DNA of 6,562 nt from Ramlibacter sp. (GTDB lineage Bacteria; Pseudomonadota; Gammaproteobacteria; Burkholderiales; Burkholderiaceae_C): NCBI GenBank assembly GCA_023701085.1, contig JAMPXR010000142.1, positions 1-6,562 of the forward strand. Reading direction: 5' to 3'. The translations under genes and the position numbers were made by a program. The notes below the pieces were generated by a model, which saw only the letters and a list, made by a program, of their open reading frames with translations, was not told the DNA's origin and made no database searches. Shown here piece by piece: positions 1 through 6,297 of the stretch. Each line of letters starts with the position of its first letter. Position 1 is the stretch's first letter.

Positions 1-713
1 CGCGTGTACTTGTCCGGCGCCTTGAGGAAATCGACGACCTCCACCAGCTCGGCCTCCGCCTCGTCGATGCCGGCCACGTCGTTGAAGGTCACGCGGTTTG
101 CGGGGTCGGTGGCGTCATAGCGCTTGGCCTTGCTGCGCCCGATGCCGAACATGCCGCCCATGCCCATGCCGCCGCCCTGCGTCGTGCGACGGTACAGCCA
201 GACGTAAAACCCGATGATGAGCAGCGCGGGTCCGAAGTAGGCCAGTGTGTTCCAGAAGCCGCCCTGCTGGATGGGCACGGCGCTGATCTCCACCTTGTGC
301 TGGATCAGGAAGGCTTCCAGGTTGCGGTCGAAGAACGCGGGCAGTTCGGTGTTGAAGTACTGCGAGGTCCGTGGCGGGGGCAGCAGGCGGCGGTCGAGCG
401 TCGTTCGCGGCGGCGTCTGTCCGGCCTGCTTGACTTCCTCCGCGGTCGGCCATGTCACGGCCGACACGAAGCGGCCTTCGATCGTCGTGCCGCGGCTGTA
501 CATGGCGGTGACGTTGCCGCTGGCCACCTCCTCGCGGAACACCGTGTAGGGCACCGTGACCGGGGCGTCGGCCTGCGGGAACAGCAGGCTCACCAGCAGG
601 TAATTGATGAGCAGGATGAGGCCGAACCAGAGCCAGTACTTGCGCGGGGGAAGCGTCGCCTTGCCGGGCTGCGACGGCCCAGCCGGCTTGCGCGGGGGCG
701 TGCGATCATTCAT
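1..713 (-). CDS. ftsH: ATP-dependent zinc metalloprotease FtsH, N-terminal part (runs off the left edge)
   Basis: Inner-membrane AAA+ protease that unfolds and degrades membrane and some soluble proteins. The 237 visible codons show a Pro/Arg/Lys-rich cytoplasmic extension (residues 1-25), a first transmembrane helix (about 27-45, WLWFGLILLINYLL), a periplasmic segment of about 110 residues, and a second helix (about 157-174). A Gly/Met-rich linker (180-192) follows, and then VTFNDVAGIDEAEAEL at 208-223, the hallmark entry to the FtsH AAA domain. Walker A, Walker B and the HEXXH zinc site lie outside the window. The ATG at 713 is chosen because no other Met occurs before residue 71, well past helix 1. 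No clear Shine-Dalgarno precedes it. The N-terminal tail and long periplasmic segment match my memory of a second FtsH type found beside the main one in many proteobacteria. The neighbours are also not the usual rlmE/folP, so this is probably a paralogue. The family call is firm and the paralogue call is inference. Confidence 0.88.
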   Translation of the reverse strand, partial: MNDRTPPRKPAGPSQPGKATLPPRKYWLWFGLILLINYLLVSLLFPQADAPVTVPYTVFREEVASGNVTAMYSRGTTIEGRFVSAVTWPTAEEVKQAGQTPPRTTLDRRLLPPPRTSQYFNTELPAFFDRNLEAFLIQHKVEISAVPIQQGGFWNTLAYFGPALLIIGFYVWLYRRTTQGGGMGMGGMFGIGRSKAKRYDATDPANRVTFNDVAGIDEAEAELVEVVDFLKAPDKYT

Positions 714-736
714 ACACTCATCATGCCCGAACCCGC

Positions 737-1681
737 ATGCAGATATTCGACGCCGCCGCCACCCGTGACGCCCTTCCTTTCGACCGGCTGGTACCCGCCC
801 TGCGTGCGATGTTCGCGCGCGGCTGCACGGTACCGCCGCGTCAGGTGCACGACATCGCCGCGCCCGATGGCGGGCGCTTCACCTCGCTGATCATGCCGGC
901 ATGGGTGGAGGGCCGCTATTACGGCGTCAAGACCGTCAACGTCGCGCCCGGCAACGCGGCGCGCGGCCTGCCCGGATTGCACGCCAGCTACCTGCTGTAC
1001 GACGGCGTCACCGGCGTGCCGCTGGCGCTGCTGGACGGTGACCAGATCACGGCGCGCCGCACCGCCGCCGCGTCGGCGCTCGCCGCCGGATGGCTGTCGC
1101 GGCCCACCGCGCGCCACCTGCTGGTGGTGGGCGCCGGCCAGGTCGCCCGCCTGCTGCCGGCGGCCTATCGCGCGGTGCTGCCGATCGAACGCGTCAGCGT
1201 GTGGGCCCGGTCCTTCGCCAAGGCCGAAGCGCTGGCCTTGGAACTGCAGCGAACCGGCTTGCCCGCAGGGGCCGTGCGCAACCTGGAAGCGGCCTGCGGC
1301 GAGGCCGACATCGTCAGCTGCGCCACCCTGGCGACCGAGCCACTGGTGCGCGGCGCGTGGCTGCGCCCGGGCAGCCACCTCGACCTGATCGGCAGTTTCA
1401 CGCCGGCGATGCGCGAGGCCGACGACGCCTGCTTCGCCGGCGCGTCACTGTTCGTCGATGTCGAGGAAGCGCTGGCCAAGAGCGGCGATTTGCTGGGGCC
1501 GATGGCGCGCGGCGTGTTGGCGGCCGGCGACGTGCGCGGCACCTTGTCGGCGCTGGCGCGCGGCCAGGCGCACGGCCGCCGCGACGCGCAGGAGCGCACC
1601 GTCTTCAAGTCGGTCGGCACGGCCCTGGAGGATTTGGCCGCCGCGATCGAGGTGTATGAAAGGCCAGAGGCCGGGGGCTAG
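737..1681 (+). CDS. Ornithine cyclodeaminase/mu-crystallin family protein, probable delta-1-pyrroline-2-carboxylate (ketimine) reductase
   Basis: A 314-residue cytoplasmic NAD(P)-dependent enzyme, the usual length for the family. It has the N-terminal substrate and dimer region with K65 in YYGVKTVNVAPGN, then DGDQITARRTAAASALAA (100-117), the family's substrate/cofactor signature. The Rossmann turn is VVGAGQVA (130-137), followed by the second-half motif VSCATLATEPLV (193-204). In the segment LIGSFTPAMREADD (217-230), the position that in ornithine cyclodeaminase carries the catalytic Asp (GGDCPGK in the Pseudomonas enzyme) is Phe221. True cyclodeamination is therefore unlikely. Relatives with GSFTP are, to my knowledge, reductases of cyclic imino acids such as pyrroline-2-carboxylate (from hydroxyproline or D-amino acids) or piperideine-2-carboxylate. 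The start at 737 fits the family N terminus (MQIFDAAAT), but no Shine-Dalgarno is visible. Upstream is the divergent ftsH-like gene. No other proline or lysine catabolism gene is nearby, so the exact substrate is open. Confidence 0.85.
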   Translation: MQIFDAAATRDALPFDRLVPALRAMFARGCTVPPRQVHDIAAPDGGRFTSLIMPAWVEGRYYGVKTVNVAPGNAARGLPGLHASYLLYDGVTGVPLALLDGDQITARRTAAASALAAGWLSRPTARHLLVVGAGQVARLLPAAYRAVLPIERVSVWARSFAKAEALALELQRTGLPAGAVRNLEAACGEADIVSCATLATEPLVRGAWLRPGSHLDLIGSFTPAMREADDACFAGASLFVDVEEALAKSGDLLGPMARGVLAAGDVRGTLSALARGQAHGRRDAQERTVFKSVGTALEDLAAAIEVYERPEAGG

Positions 1682-1711
1682 GGCGGCTGCCGCTGCGCCG
1701 ACCGCGACCGC

Positions 1712-1978
1712 TCACTCCCCGTCGCCGAACAGGTCGCTCAGGTTCCCGGCCGGCCGCGCGCCGGAGCTCATGGGCGTGGCCTTGGGATATTCATCCGCGA
1801 TCCGGTCCTCCCAATAGGTCGCCGGATTGGGCGCCGCGCACAGCCGCCGGAACACCTCCTCGGGAACGTGCTTGTACGCCAGGATGGACTTGTTGTCCCA
1901 ATGCAGGTCGAGCTGCCGCGAGCCGGGGTCGTACTCGGCCTTCCTGATGCGGCCGCCCGGGAACGTCTTGGTGAGCAT
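1712..1978 (-). CDS. Small KTSC-domain protein (88 aa)
   Basis: Residues about 10-64 match the KTSC pattern, named for its occurrence at the C terminus of some lysyl-tRNA synthetases. This includes IRKAEYDPGSRQLDLHW, then LAYKHVPEEVFRRLCAAPNP, then YWEDRIADEYP. The domain is an alpha/beta unit of unknown biochemical role, often found alone in short proteins. A polar tail of about 20 residues ends in NLSDLFGDGE. The frame is open back to an ATG at 2050, which would add 24 residues (MGEHRLGS and onward). The ATG at 1978 is preferred because it has a good Shine-Dalgarno (AAGGAA, 9 bases upstream) and the extra residues are not part of the domain. It lies downstream of the broken DUF6064 gene on the same strand, 84 bases away, so it may be cotranscribed. 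It is convergent with the imino-acid reductase gene. The function is not known. Confidence 0.8.
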   Translation of the reverse strand: MLTKTFPGGRIRKAEYDPGSRQLDLHWDNKSILAYKHVPEEVFRRLCAAPNPATYWEDRIADEYPKATPMSSGARPAGNLSDLFGDGE

Positions 1979-1987
1979 GGGCAAAGG

Positions 1988-1993
1988 TTCCTT
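1988..1993 (-). promoter_or_regulatory. Ribosome binding site deciding the KTSC gene start
   Basis: On the minus strand AAGGAA ends 9 bases before the ATG at 1978. The alternative in-frame ATG at 2050 has no comparable purine-rich site, so this site favours the 88-residue product. Confidence 0.6.
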
Positions 1994-2062
1994 CGGCGAA
2001 GACGATAACGTAGGGTAGCTCAGATCGCTCCCCAGGCGATGCTCGCCCATGGCTGCCGTCCC

Positions 2063-2505
2063 TCACCGAGTTCCCAATCGCAGCTCGCGCCGGCCCGCGT
2101 GCCTCATGAGTAACACCGACAACCCGCTGAACAGCAGCAACCAGTCTTGTGGCACCTGCAACAGGAACGCGGCGCTGCCGCCGATCAGGGACCAGATGAG
2201 GGGGATCACCAGAAGCCAACGCGGAACGGGTGCCGCCGCCAGCAGCAGGCCGAAGGTAAAGATCGTCCGAACAGGAACGCGGCCTTGTTGATTCCGGAAA
2301 AGTGCAGTCCGTGGTACACGACGCCGGTCCACAGCCACATCGCCGCAAGCCCCGCTGCGATGAAGCGGTCCGCGCGCGGCGAATGCCGAAGAACCGCCAG
2401 CACCATGGCAAGCCCCAGCAGGTAGGCCAGCCATTGCGCCGGCCAGGTGTTCAAGTTGTATAAGGCGAAGACCTCGAGAAATTGAACATGGGTGAATGGC
2501 AGCAT
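2063..2505 (-). pseudogene. DUF6064-type integral membrane protein, broken by internal deletion and frame change
   Basis: The 5' part (2505 to about 2266, 80 codons) encodes MLPFTHVQFLEVFALYNLNT followed by hydrophobic helices and AMWLWTGVVYHGLHFSGINKAA, a typical DUF6064 N-terminal half. Right after FLFG (2266-2274) the frame runs into nonsense (RSLPSACCWRRHP) and stops at 2206. The family's C-terminal half resumes in another frame from about 2272: TIFTFGLLL, PVPRWLLVIPLIWSLIGGSAA, VPQDWLLL, with a stop at 2063. From memory of the family, intact members have roughly 200 residues or more and another 60 or so residues between FG and the CP-x-TIFTFG block. Here the blocks abut, so a segment whose length is not a multiple of three is missing. 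The 5' end is intact, with a strong Shine-Dalgarno. The function of DUF6064 is unknown. The alternative is an assembly or sequencing deletion. I am sure about the frame break and less sure about the missing length. Confidence 0.75.
2160..2283. repeat. 14-base direct repeat inside the DUF6064 pseudogene
   Basis: AACAGGAACGCGGC occurs at 2160-2173 and again at 2270-2283, 110 bases apart. On the coding strand both copies read Ala-Ala-Phe-Leu (SAAFLL and KAAFLF). The copy at 2270-2283 directly abuts the point where the reading frame is lost. It may be chance similarity of two hydrophobic segments, or it may be connected to the rearrangement. Confidence 0.5.
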
Positions 2506-2512
2506 CGTTCAG

Positions 2513-2517
2513 CTCCT
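2513..2517 (-). promoter_or_regulatory. Ribosome binding site of the DUF6064 gene
   Basis: AGGAG on the minus strand sits 7 bases before the ATG at 2505, within AAAGGAG. The strong preserved site shows that translation initiation was intact when the coding part was damaged, which suggests recent decay. Confidence 0.7.
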
Positions 2518-2622
2518 TTCTGCCTTTCCAAGCTAAGGCGCGCGATCTCGACCTGCCATGACCCAGCTCAAGGATGCGCGAAGCGCTCCACTGTCGAGCA
2601 GCGCCGGCCGGTGCGTTCCGGC

Positions 2623-2634
2623 AAGAAGCTTCTT
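2623..2634. promoter_or_regulatory. Perfect 12-base palindrome in a divergent intergenic region, possible operator
   Basis: AAGAAGCTTCTT is a perfect palindrome of twofold symmetry. It lies in the 178-base gap between the leftward DUF6064 gene (start 2505) and the rightward cysteine synthase gene (start 2684), 50 bases before the latter. A/T-rich symmetry in a very GC-rich genome, between divergent genes, is what a dimeric regulator site would look like. I could not identify the regulator or convincing -35/-10 boxes in this gap. It contains a HindIII site and could be chance. Confidence 0.3.
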
Positions 2635-2683
2635 CGCGAGTAGTCTTATCGCAAGGGCGTCCCGCGCTGGCTATGCTGCAAGC

Positions 2684-3688
2684 ATGGACGTGCGCGACGG
2701 CTTCACCGAAGCGGTGGGCAACACACCGCTGATCAGGCTGCGCAAGGCATCCGAACGAAGCGGCTGCGAGATCCTCGGCAAGGCCGAATTCATGAATCCC
2801 GGCGGGTCCGTGAAGGACCGCGCGGCGCTGTACATCGTGCTGGACGCCGAGGCGCGCGGCGAGTTGCGTCCGGGCGGCGTGATCGTCGAGGGCACCGCCG
2901 GCAACACCGGCATCGGCCTCGTGCTGGTGGGCAATGCGCGCGGCTACCGCACGGTGGTGGTGATCCCGCAGACGCAGAGCCAGGAGAAGAAAGACGCGCT
3001 GCGCCTGTACGGCGCGCAGCTGCGCGAGGTGCCCGCGGCGCCCTACACCGATCCGAACAACTACATCCACGTGGCCGAGCGCCTCGCGGCGGAACTCGCG
3101 CGCGGCGAACCCAAGGGTGTGCTGTATGCGAACCAATGGGACAACCTGTCGAACCGCGACGGCCATGTGCGCTCCACCGGCCCCGAGATCTGGAATCAGA
3201 CGCGGGGCCAAGTGGACGGGTTTACCTGCGCGATCGGCACCGGCGGCACACTGGCCGGCGTGGGCCTGTACCTGAAGGAGCGCAAGCGCGATGTCGTCAT
3301 CGCCGCGGCCGACCCGATGGGCGCGGCGATGTACCATTACTTCAAGCACGGCGAGCTGCGCAGCGAGGGCAGTTCCATCACCGAGGGCATAGGACAGAGC
3401 CGGATCACGCGCAACCTGGTGGGCGCACCGGTCGATGACGCCTACCAGGTGACGGACGAGGAGGCGCTGCCGGTGCTGTTCGGCCTGCTGCGCGAGGAAG
3501 GGCTGTGCCTGGGCGGCTCCAGCGGCATCAACGTGGCGGCAGCGATGCGCCTGGCGCGCGACCTCGGCCCCGGCCACACCATCGTGACCATCCTGGCCGA
3601 CGCCGGCACACGCTATCAATCCAAGCTGTACAACCCGGCCTTCCTGCGCGAGAAGAAGCTGCCCACGCCGTCCTGGCTGAGCGGCTGA
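2684..3688 (+). CDS. PLP-dependent cysteine synthase family protein (O-acetylserine sulfhydrylase type)
   Basis: A 334-residue fold-type II PLP enzyme, expected to make L-cysteine from O-acetylserine (or a related activated serine) and sulfide in the cytoplasm. Visible motifs are VGNTPLIRL (11-19), MNPGGSVKDRAA (37-48) with the Schiff-base lysine K44, and EGTAGNTG (69-76), the substrate loop, which has Ala where many CysK proteins have Ser. GTGGTLAG (185-192) is the PLP-phosphate loop, and GGSSGINVAAA (277-287) supplies the Ser near the PLP ring nitrogen. The C terminus is DAGTRYQSKLYNPAFL. All catalytic features are present. The ATG at 2684 matches the family N terminus (MDVRDGFTEAVGNTP). 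The same frame is open to an ATG at 2558, but those 42 residues look like non-coding sequence. No good Shine-Dalgarno precedes 2684. No CBS regulatory domain follows. It resembles a CysK-like subgroup of proteobacteria, and I cannot tell whether it is the main cysteine synthase. Cystathionine beta-synthase activity is a less likely alternative. Confidence 0.87.
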   Translation: MDVRDGFTEAVGNTPLIRLRKASERSGCEILGKAEFMNPGGSVKDRAALYIVLDAEARGELRPGGVIVEGTAGNTGIGLVLVGNARGYRTVVVIPQTQSQEKKDALRLYGAQLREVPAAPYTDPNNYIHVAERLAAELARGEPKGVLYANQWDNLSNRDGHVRSTGPEIWNQTRGQVDGFTCAIGTGGTLAGVGLYLKERKRDVVIAAADPMGAAMYHYFKHGELRSEGSSITEGIGQSRITRNLVGAPVDDAYQVTDEEALPVLFGLLREEGLCLGGSSGINVAAAMRLARDLGPGHTIVTILADAGTRYQSKLYNPAFLREKKLPTPSWLSG

Positions 3689-3690
3689 AC

Positions 3691-3706
3691 GCCGCCCGGG
3701 CGCGGC
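3691..3706. terminator. Short GC-rich inverted repeat between convergent genes, possible terminator
   Basis: GCCGC (3691-3695) and GCGGC (3702-3706) can pair across a CCGGGC loop, filling almost the whole 18-base gap between the stop codons of the cysteine synthase gene and the GspB-like gene. The stem is only 5 bp and no T-run follows on either strand. A terminator role is suggested by position only. Confidence 0.25.
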
Positions 3707-4225
3707 TCAGTACATCAGCCGGTAATGGGTGCCGCGGAAACCCAGCACCACACCGACCGGCGTGATCTGTTCCAGCACCACGCCCGAACCCAGGTCGGCC
3801 CCTTCCCTCACCACCTTGCCGTTGACGATCGCCATGCGCCGGTCCCGGTCCGCCGAATACACGCCACCGCTGATGACCAGAGGCGGCGCGTCGGCCGGCA
3901 AGCCCTTCACCGGCTGGGCAGGAGGCGCCGGCGGCAGGGGCGGGCGCACGGCGGGCGGCGGCTGAACGGGCGGCTGCGCCGTTGGTGGCGGCACGGGCGC
4001 GGGCGGCACGAAGGGCGGGATCGTCGCGGGAAGCGGCCCACCGGGCGCCGCCACGCCGGGAGACGGCAGCGCGGGCACCATGGGGGCCGCAGGGGCCGCG
4101 CGAGGGACGGGCGCCGCATAACGCTCGACTGTTTGCGCCATGGACGGCATGGACCCGACGCAGGCCAGCGCGAGGGCCACCGCGCAACGCCTGGAGGACC
4201 ACGGGAGCGACGATCGAGAATTCAT
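3707..4225 (-). CDS. Exported proline-rich protein with a GspB-like (T2SSB) C-terminal domain
   Basis: 172 residues in three parts. Residues 1-30 form a signal peptide: basic start with R12-R13, hydrophobic AVALALACVG, likely cleavage after SMA at 30. Cys22 in ALAC could instead be lipidated, but the box is weak. Residues 31-106 form an Ala/Pro-rich low-complexity linker with runs such as PPFVPPAPVPPPTAQPP. Residues 118-172 form a compact beta-rich domain, SGGVYSADRDRRMAIVNGKVVREGADLG followed by VVLEQITPVGVVLGFRGTHYRL. This resembles the periplasmic domain of GspB, the type II secretion accessory protein, and of MshK/PilP-like pilus proteins. Such domains bind secretin or inner-membrane platform proteins. 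It has no GspB-type N-terminal membrane anchor beyond the signal peptide, and no secretion genes are nearby. It starts 55 bases after the flavoenzyme gene on the same strand, so they may share a transcript. Its Shine-Dalgarno is poor. The domain call is from pattern memory and the role is inferred. Confidence 0.68.
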   Translation of the reverse strand: MNSRSSLPWSSRRCAVALALACVGSMPSMAQTVERYAAPVPRAAPAAPMVPALPSPGVAAPGGPLPATIPPFVPPAPVPPPTAQPPVQPPPAVRPPLPPAPPAQPVKGLPADAPPLVISGGVYSADRDRRMAIVNGKVVREGADLGSGVVLEQITPVGVVLGFRGTHYRLMY

Positions 4226-4280
4226 GAGCCGGTCAGCGAGACGGCACGCCGATTCACGCTCCTGCCGCTCGCCTTGCCGC

Positions 4281-6251
4281 TCAGATCCGCACGCCCATGC
4301 GGTAGCCCTCGTGGATGGCGGCGTTCATGTCGCGCGCGATCACCGCGTCGCCGGCACCGTGCAGCTCGTCGATCATCCACTGGAATTCCTGGAACAGGTC
4401 GTGGTTGGCCAGGCGCGGGCCCGACACCAGCACCATGTCGGCGGCAACGAAGCTCTCGTCGCCCTTGGCGTTCTTCACCGTGGCACCTTCGGGCGTCACG
4501 GATACCAACTGCGTGGAAGTGAGGGTGCGGATCTCCAGCTCCTCCACCCAGGCCGAATGGCGCCATTTGAACGAGGGCATCACGTCGCCGCCGATGCGCT
4601 TGTCCTCCTCCACCAGCACCACCTCGTGCCCGGCCTTGGTCAGCGACTCGGCCAGCGTCAGGCCGATCTTGCCGGCGCCCACCATCACCAGGCGCTTGGC
4701 CGGCTTGACGCGCCCGTGCGCCACGTCCAGCGCATCGACCAGCAGCTCGCAGCCCTTGACATGGCGGTAGGCCTTCATGTCGGTGCGCGCGCCGGCGGCC
4801 ACCAGGCACACGTCGTACTGGTGCAGCACGCTGCGCATGAACTTCGGGGTGGCTTCGGTGTTGAAGCGCACCTCGATGCCCAGCTTTTGCGCCATGACCT
4901 CGTAGTGGCGCACCACGCTGAGCAGGTCGTCGGGCCGCGCCAGGTCGTTGTTGGCGTAGGCGCGCAGGGCGCCGCCGATGCGGTCGCTCTTTTCGAACAC
5001 GGTCACGTCGTGGCCGCGCTTCTTGGCCGTGATGGCCGCTTCCATGCCGGCCGGGCCGGCGCCGATGACCATCACCTTCTTCTTCACGGCCGCCGGGGTG
5101 ATCGCGTATTCGGGCTCGACTTCGTGGCCCAGCGTCGGGTTCATGGTGCAGGTGTAGGGCAGGTCACGGAACAGCCGCGACAGGCAGTTGAGCGACCCGA
5201 TGCAGCGGCGCACCTCGTCGAGGCGGTCCTCGGCGGCCTTGTGGATCAGCTCCGGGTCGGCCAGCAAGGGGCGGCACACCTCCCAGAAGTCGAACACGCC
5301 GTCGGCGATGCACTGGTTGGCCATGACCGGGTCGGGCAGGCGGTTGCCGAAGGTGATCAGGGTGTTGGGAAACAGCTTCTTGGCCTTGGCCGACAGGTAG
5401 TTCCAGTGCCCGGGGGCCACGTCGCGGCCGATCGAGGATTCGGGCGCTTCCTGCCAGCCCACGGTGACCGAGATCATGTCCACGCCGCAGTCCACCGCCT
5501 GCTGCATCAGCTCGAAGCACTCGTCCTCGCTGTTGCCGCCCCAGCGGTCCATCAGCTCGGCGCCGTTGAGGCGGATGACCAGCGGGTTGTCCGGGGTGGC
5601 CTGCTTGATGGCGTCGATCAGCTCGCGCATGAAGCGGCCGCGGTTCTCGACCGAGCCGCCGTATTCGTCGCTGCGCTGGTTGGTAAAGCGCGAGTTGAAG
5701 TTGGCCAGCAGGTAGCCCATGAAGCTGGTGACTTCGGTGCCGTCGAAGCCGGCGCGGACGGCCCGTTTCGCGGCCTCGGCGTGCTGACTGACGATGGCAC
5801 GGATCTGCTCCTTGTTGACCTCGCGCGGCGGGCGGAAGTGCGGCAGGGTCTGCGGCACCACCGAGGGCTGGATGCAGTAGCCCAGGTCGATGCCGCCGTA
5901 GCGCCCGGCGTGCAGGATCTGCTGGATCGCCACGCCGCCGTTGTCGTGGATGTAGCCGGCGATCATCTCGAACTGCGGCAGGAACTTGTCGTCGAACAGC
6001 GCGACCTGCCGGAAGTAGGCCTTGCCTTCACCCAGCGGGTCCGGATAGGCGCCCTGGTTGGTGATGATGCCGCAGCCGGTGCCGGCGATGACGCGGGTGC
6101 GCGCCAGCTCGCGCGGGGTGATGGTGCCGTCGCGGCCGTTGTAGTTCGAGACGCAGCAGGCGCCGTACTTGACCATGTTCTTGGTCTTGAACTTGCCGAT
6201 CTGGCCGGGCTGGAACAGGTGCTTGAGTTTTTGCTCGCCGGGGCGGGACAT
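4281..6251 (-). CDS. NADH:flavin oxidoreductase, 2,4-dienoyl-CoA reductase/trimethylamine dehydrogenase class (FMN, Fe-S, FAD)
   Basis: 656 residues, close to E. coli FadH (about 670). The N-terminal Old Yellow Enzyme TIM barrel (about 9-345) has [20 protein letters not shown] (114-117), [26 protein letters not shown] (179-204) with Tyr180, and the FMN-phosphate region [15 protein letters not shown] cysteine stretch follows at 350-368, CIGSLNC then TC. The FAD/NAD(P) part has dinucleotide folds at [14 protein letters not shown] (393-406) and [10 protein letters not shown] (521-530), and a GDA-type end at 634-650. Electrons would pass from NAD(P)H via FAD and Fe-S to FMN and then an unsaturated substrate. 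Two oddities are that one Fe-S cysteine is Ser353, and the FadH active-site His region (GWHEA) reads GWQEA (Gln267). A plain fatty-acid dienoyl-CoA reductase is therefore doubtful. Aryl-CoA, enoate or amine substrates are options. The start at 6251 has AGGAG 7 bases upstream. The zinc-ribbon gene precedes it by 46 bases. Confidence 0.86.
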   Translation of the reverse strand: MSRPGEQKLKHLFQPGQIGKFKTKNMVKYGACCVSNYNGRDGTITPRELARTRVIAGTGCGIITNQGAYPDPLGEGKAYFRQVALFDDKFLPQFEMIAGYIHDNGGVAIQQILHAGRYGGIDLGYCIQPSVVPQTLPHFRPPREVNKEQIRAIVSQHAEAAKRAVRAGFDGTEVTSFMGYLLANFNSRFTNQRSDEYGGSVENRGRFMRELIDAIKQATPDNPLVIRLNGAELMDRWGGNSEDECFELMQQAVDCGVDMISVTVGWQEAPESSIGRDVAPGHWNYLSAKAKKLFPNTLITFGNRLPDPVMANQCIADGVFDFWEVCRPLLADPELIHKAAEDRLDEVRRCIGSLNCLSRLFRDLPYTCTMNPTLGHEVEPEYAITPAAVKKKVMVIGAGPAGMEAAITAKKRGHDVTVFEKSDRIGGALRAYANNDLARPDDLLSVVRHYEVMAQKLGIEVRFNTEATPKFMRSVLHQYDVCLVAAGARTDMKAYRHVKGCELLVDALDVAHGRVKPAKRLVMVGAGKIGLTLAESLTKAGHEVVLVEEDKRIGGDVMPSFKWRHSAWVEELEIRTLTSTQLVSVTPEGATVKNAKGDESFVAADMVLVSGPRLANHDLFQEFQWMIDELHGAGDAVIARDMNAAIHEGYRMGVRI

Positions 6252-6258
6252 CGGGGTA

Positions 6259-6263
6259 CTCCT
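6259..6263 (-). promoter_or_regulatory. Ribosome binding site of the flavin oxidoreductase gene
   Basis: AGGAG on the minus strand lies exactly 7 bases before the ATG at 6251. This fixes the start at [13 protein letters not shown] and suggests efficient translation within the cluster. Confidence 0.75.
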
Positions 6264-6297
6264 TGGATGAAACTAGGGGGAACGGTTCTTGAATTCG

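Noticed and set aside
297..890. Plus-strand open frame across the ftsH-like gene start and the divergent gap
   Set aside because: Arg/Gly-rich composition without motifs. It covers two genes that both have clear family matches.
2558..2683. 42-residue N-terminal extension of the cysteine synthase
   Set aside because: It resembles neither a signal nor a family N terminus, it would cover the palindrome region, and homologues as I recall them begin at MDVRDGF.
2063..3619. A 518-codon minus-strand frame spanning the cysteine synthase gene and entering the DUF6064 3' part
   Set aside because: Only its last 70 or so codons (below about 2272) are protein-like, and these belong to the broken DUF6064 gene. 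The rest is the antisense shadow of the PLP enzyme.
3850..4120. GC-rich quasi-repeats in the proline-rich stretch, considered as a tandem repeat array
   Set aside because: They follow from Pro/Ala codon runs with irregular spacing. No fixed unit recurs.
3528..4202. Minus-strand frame overlapping the GspB-like gene and the cysteine synthase 3' end
   Set aside because: Ala/Arg/Gly-rich shadow. The overlapping frame 3707-4225 has a signal peptide and a recognisable C-terminal domain.
4242..4251. Small inverted repeat CGGCACGCCG between the flavoenzyme and GspB-like genes
   Set aside because: Only a 4-bp stem with a 2-base loop and no T-run. This is too weak to call a terminator or attenuator in such GC-rich DNA.
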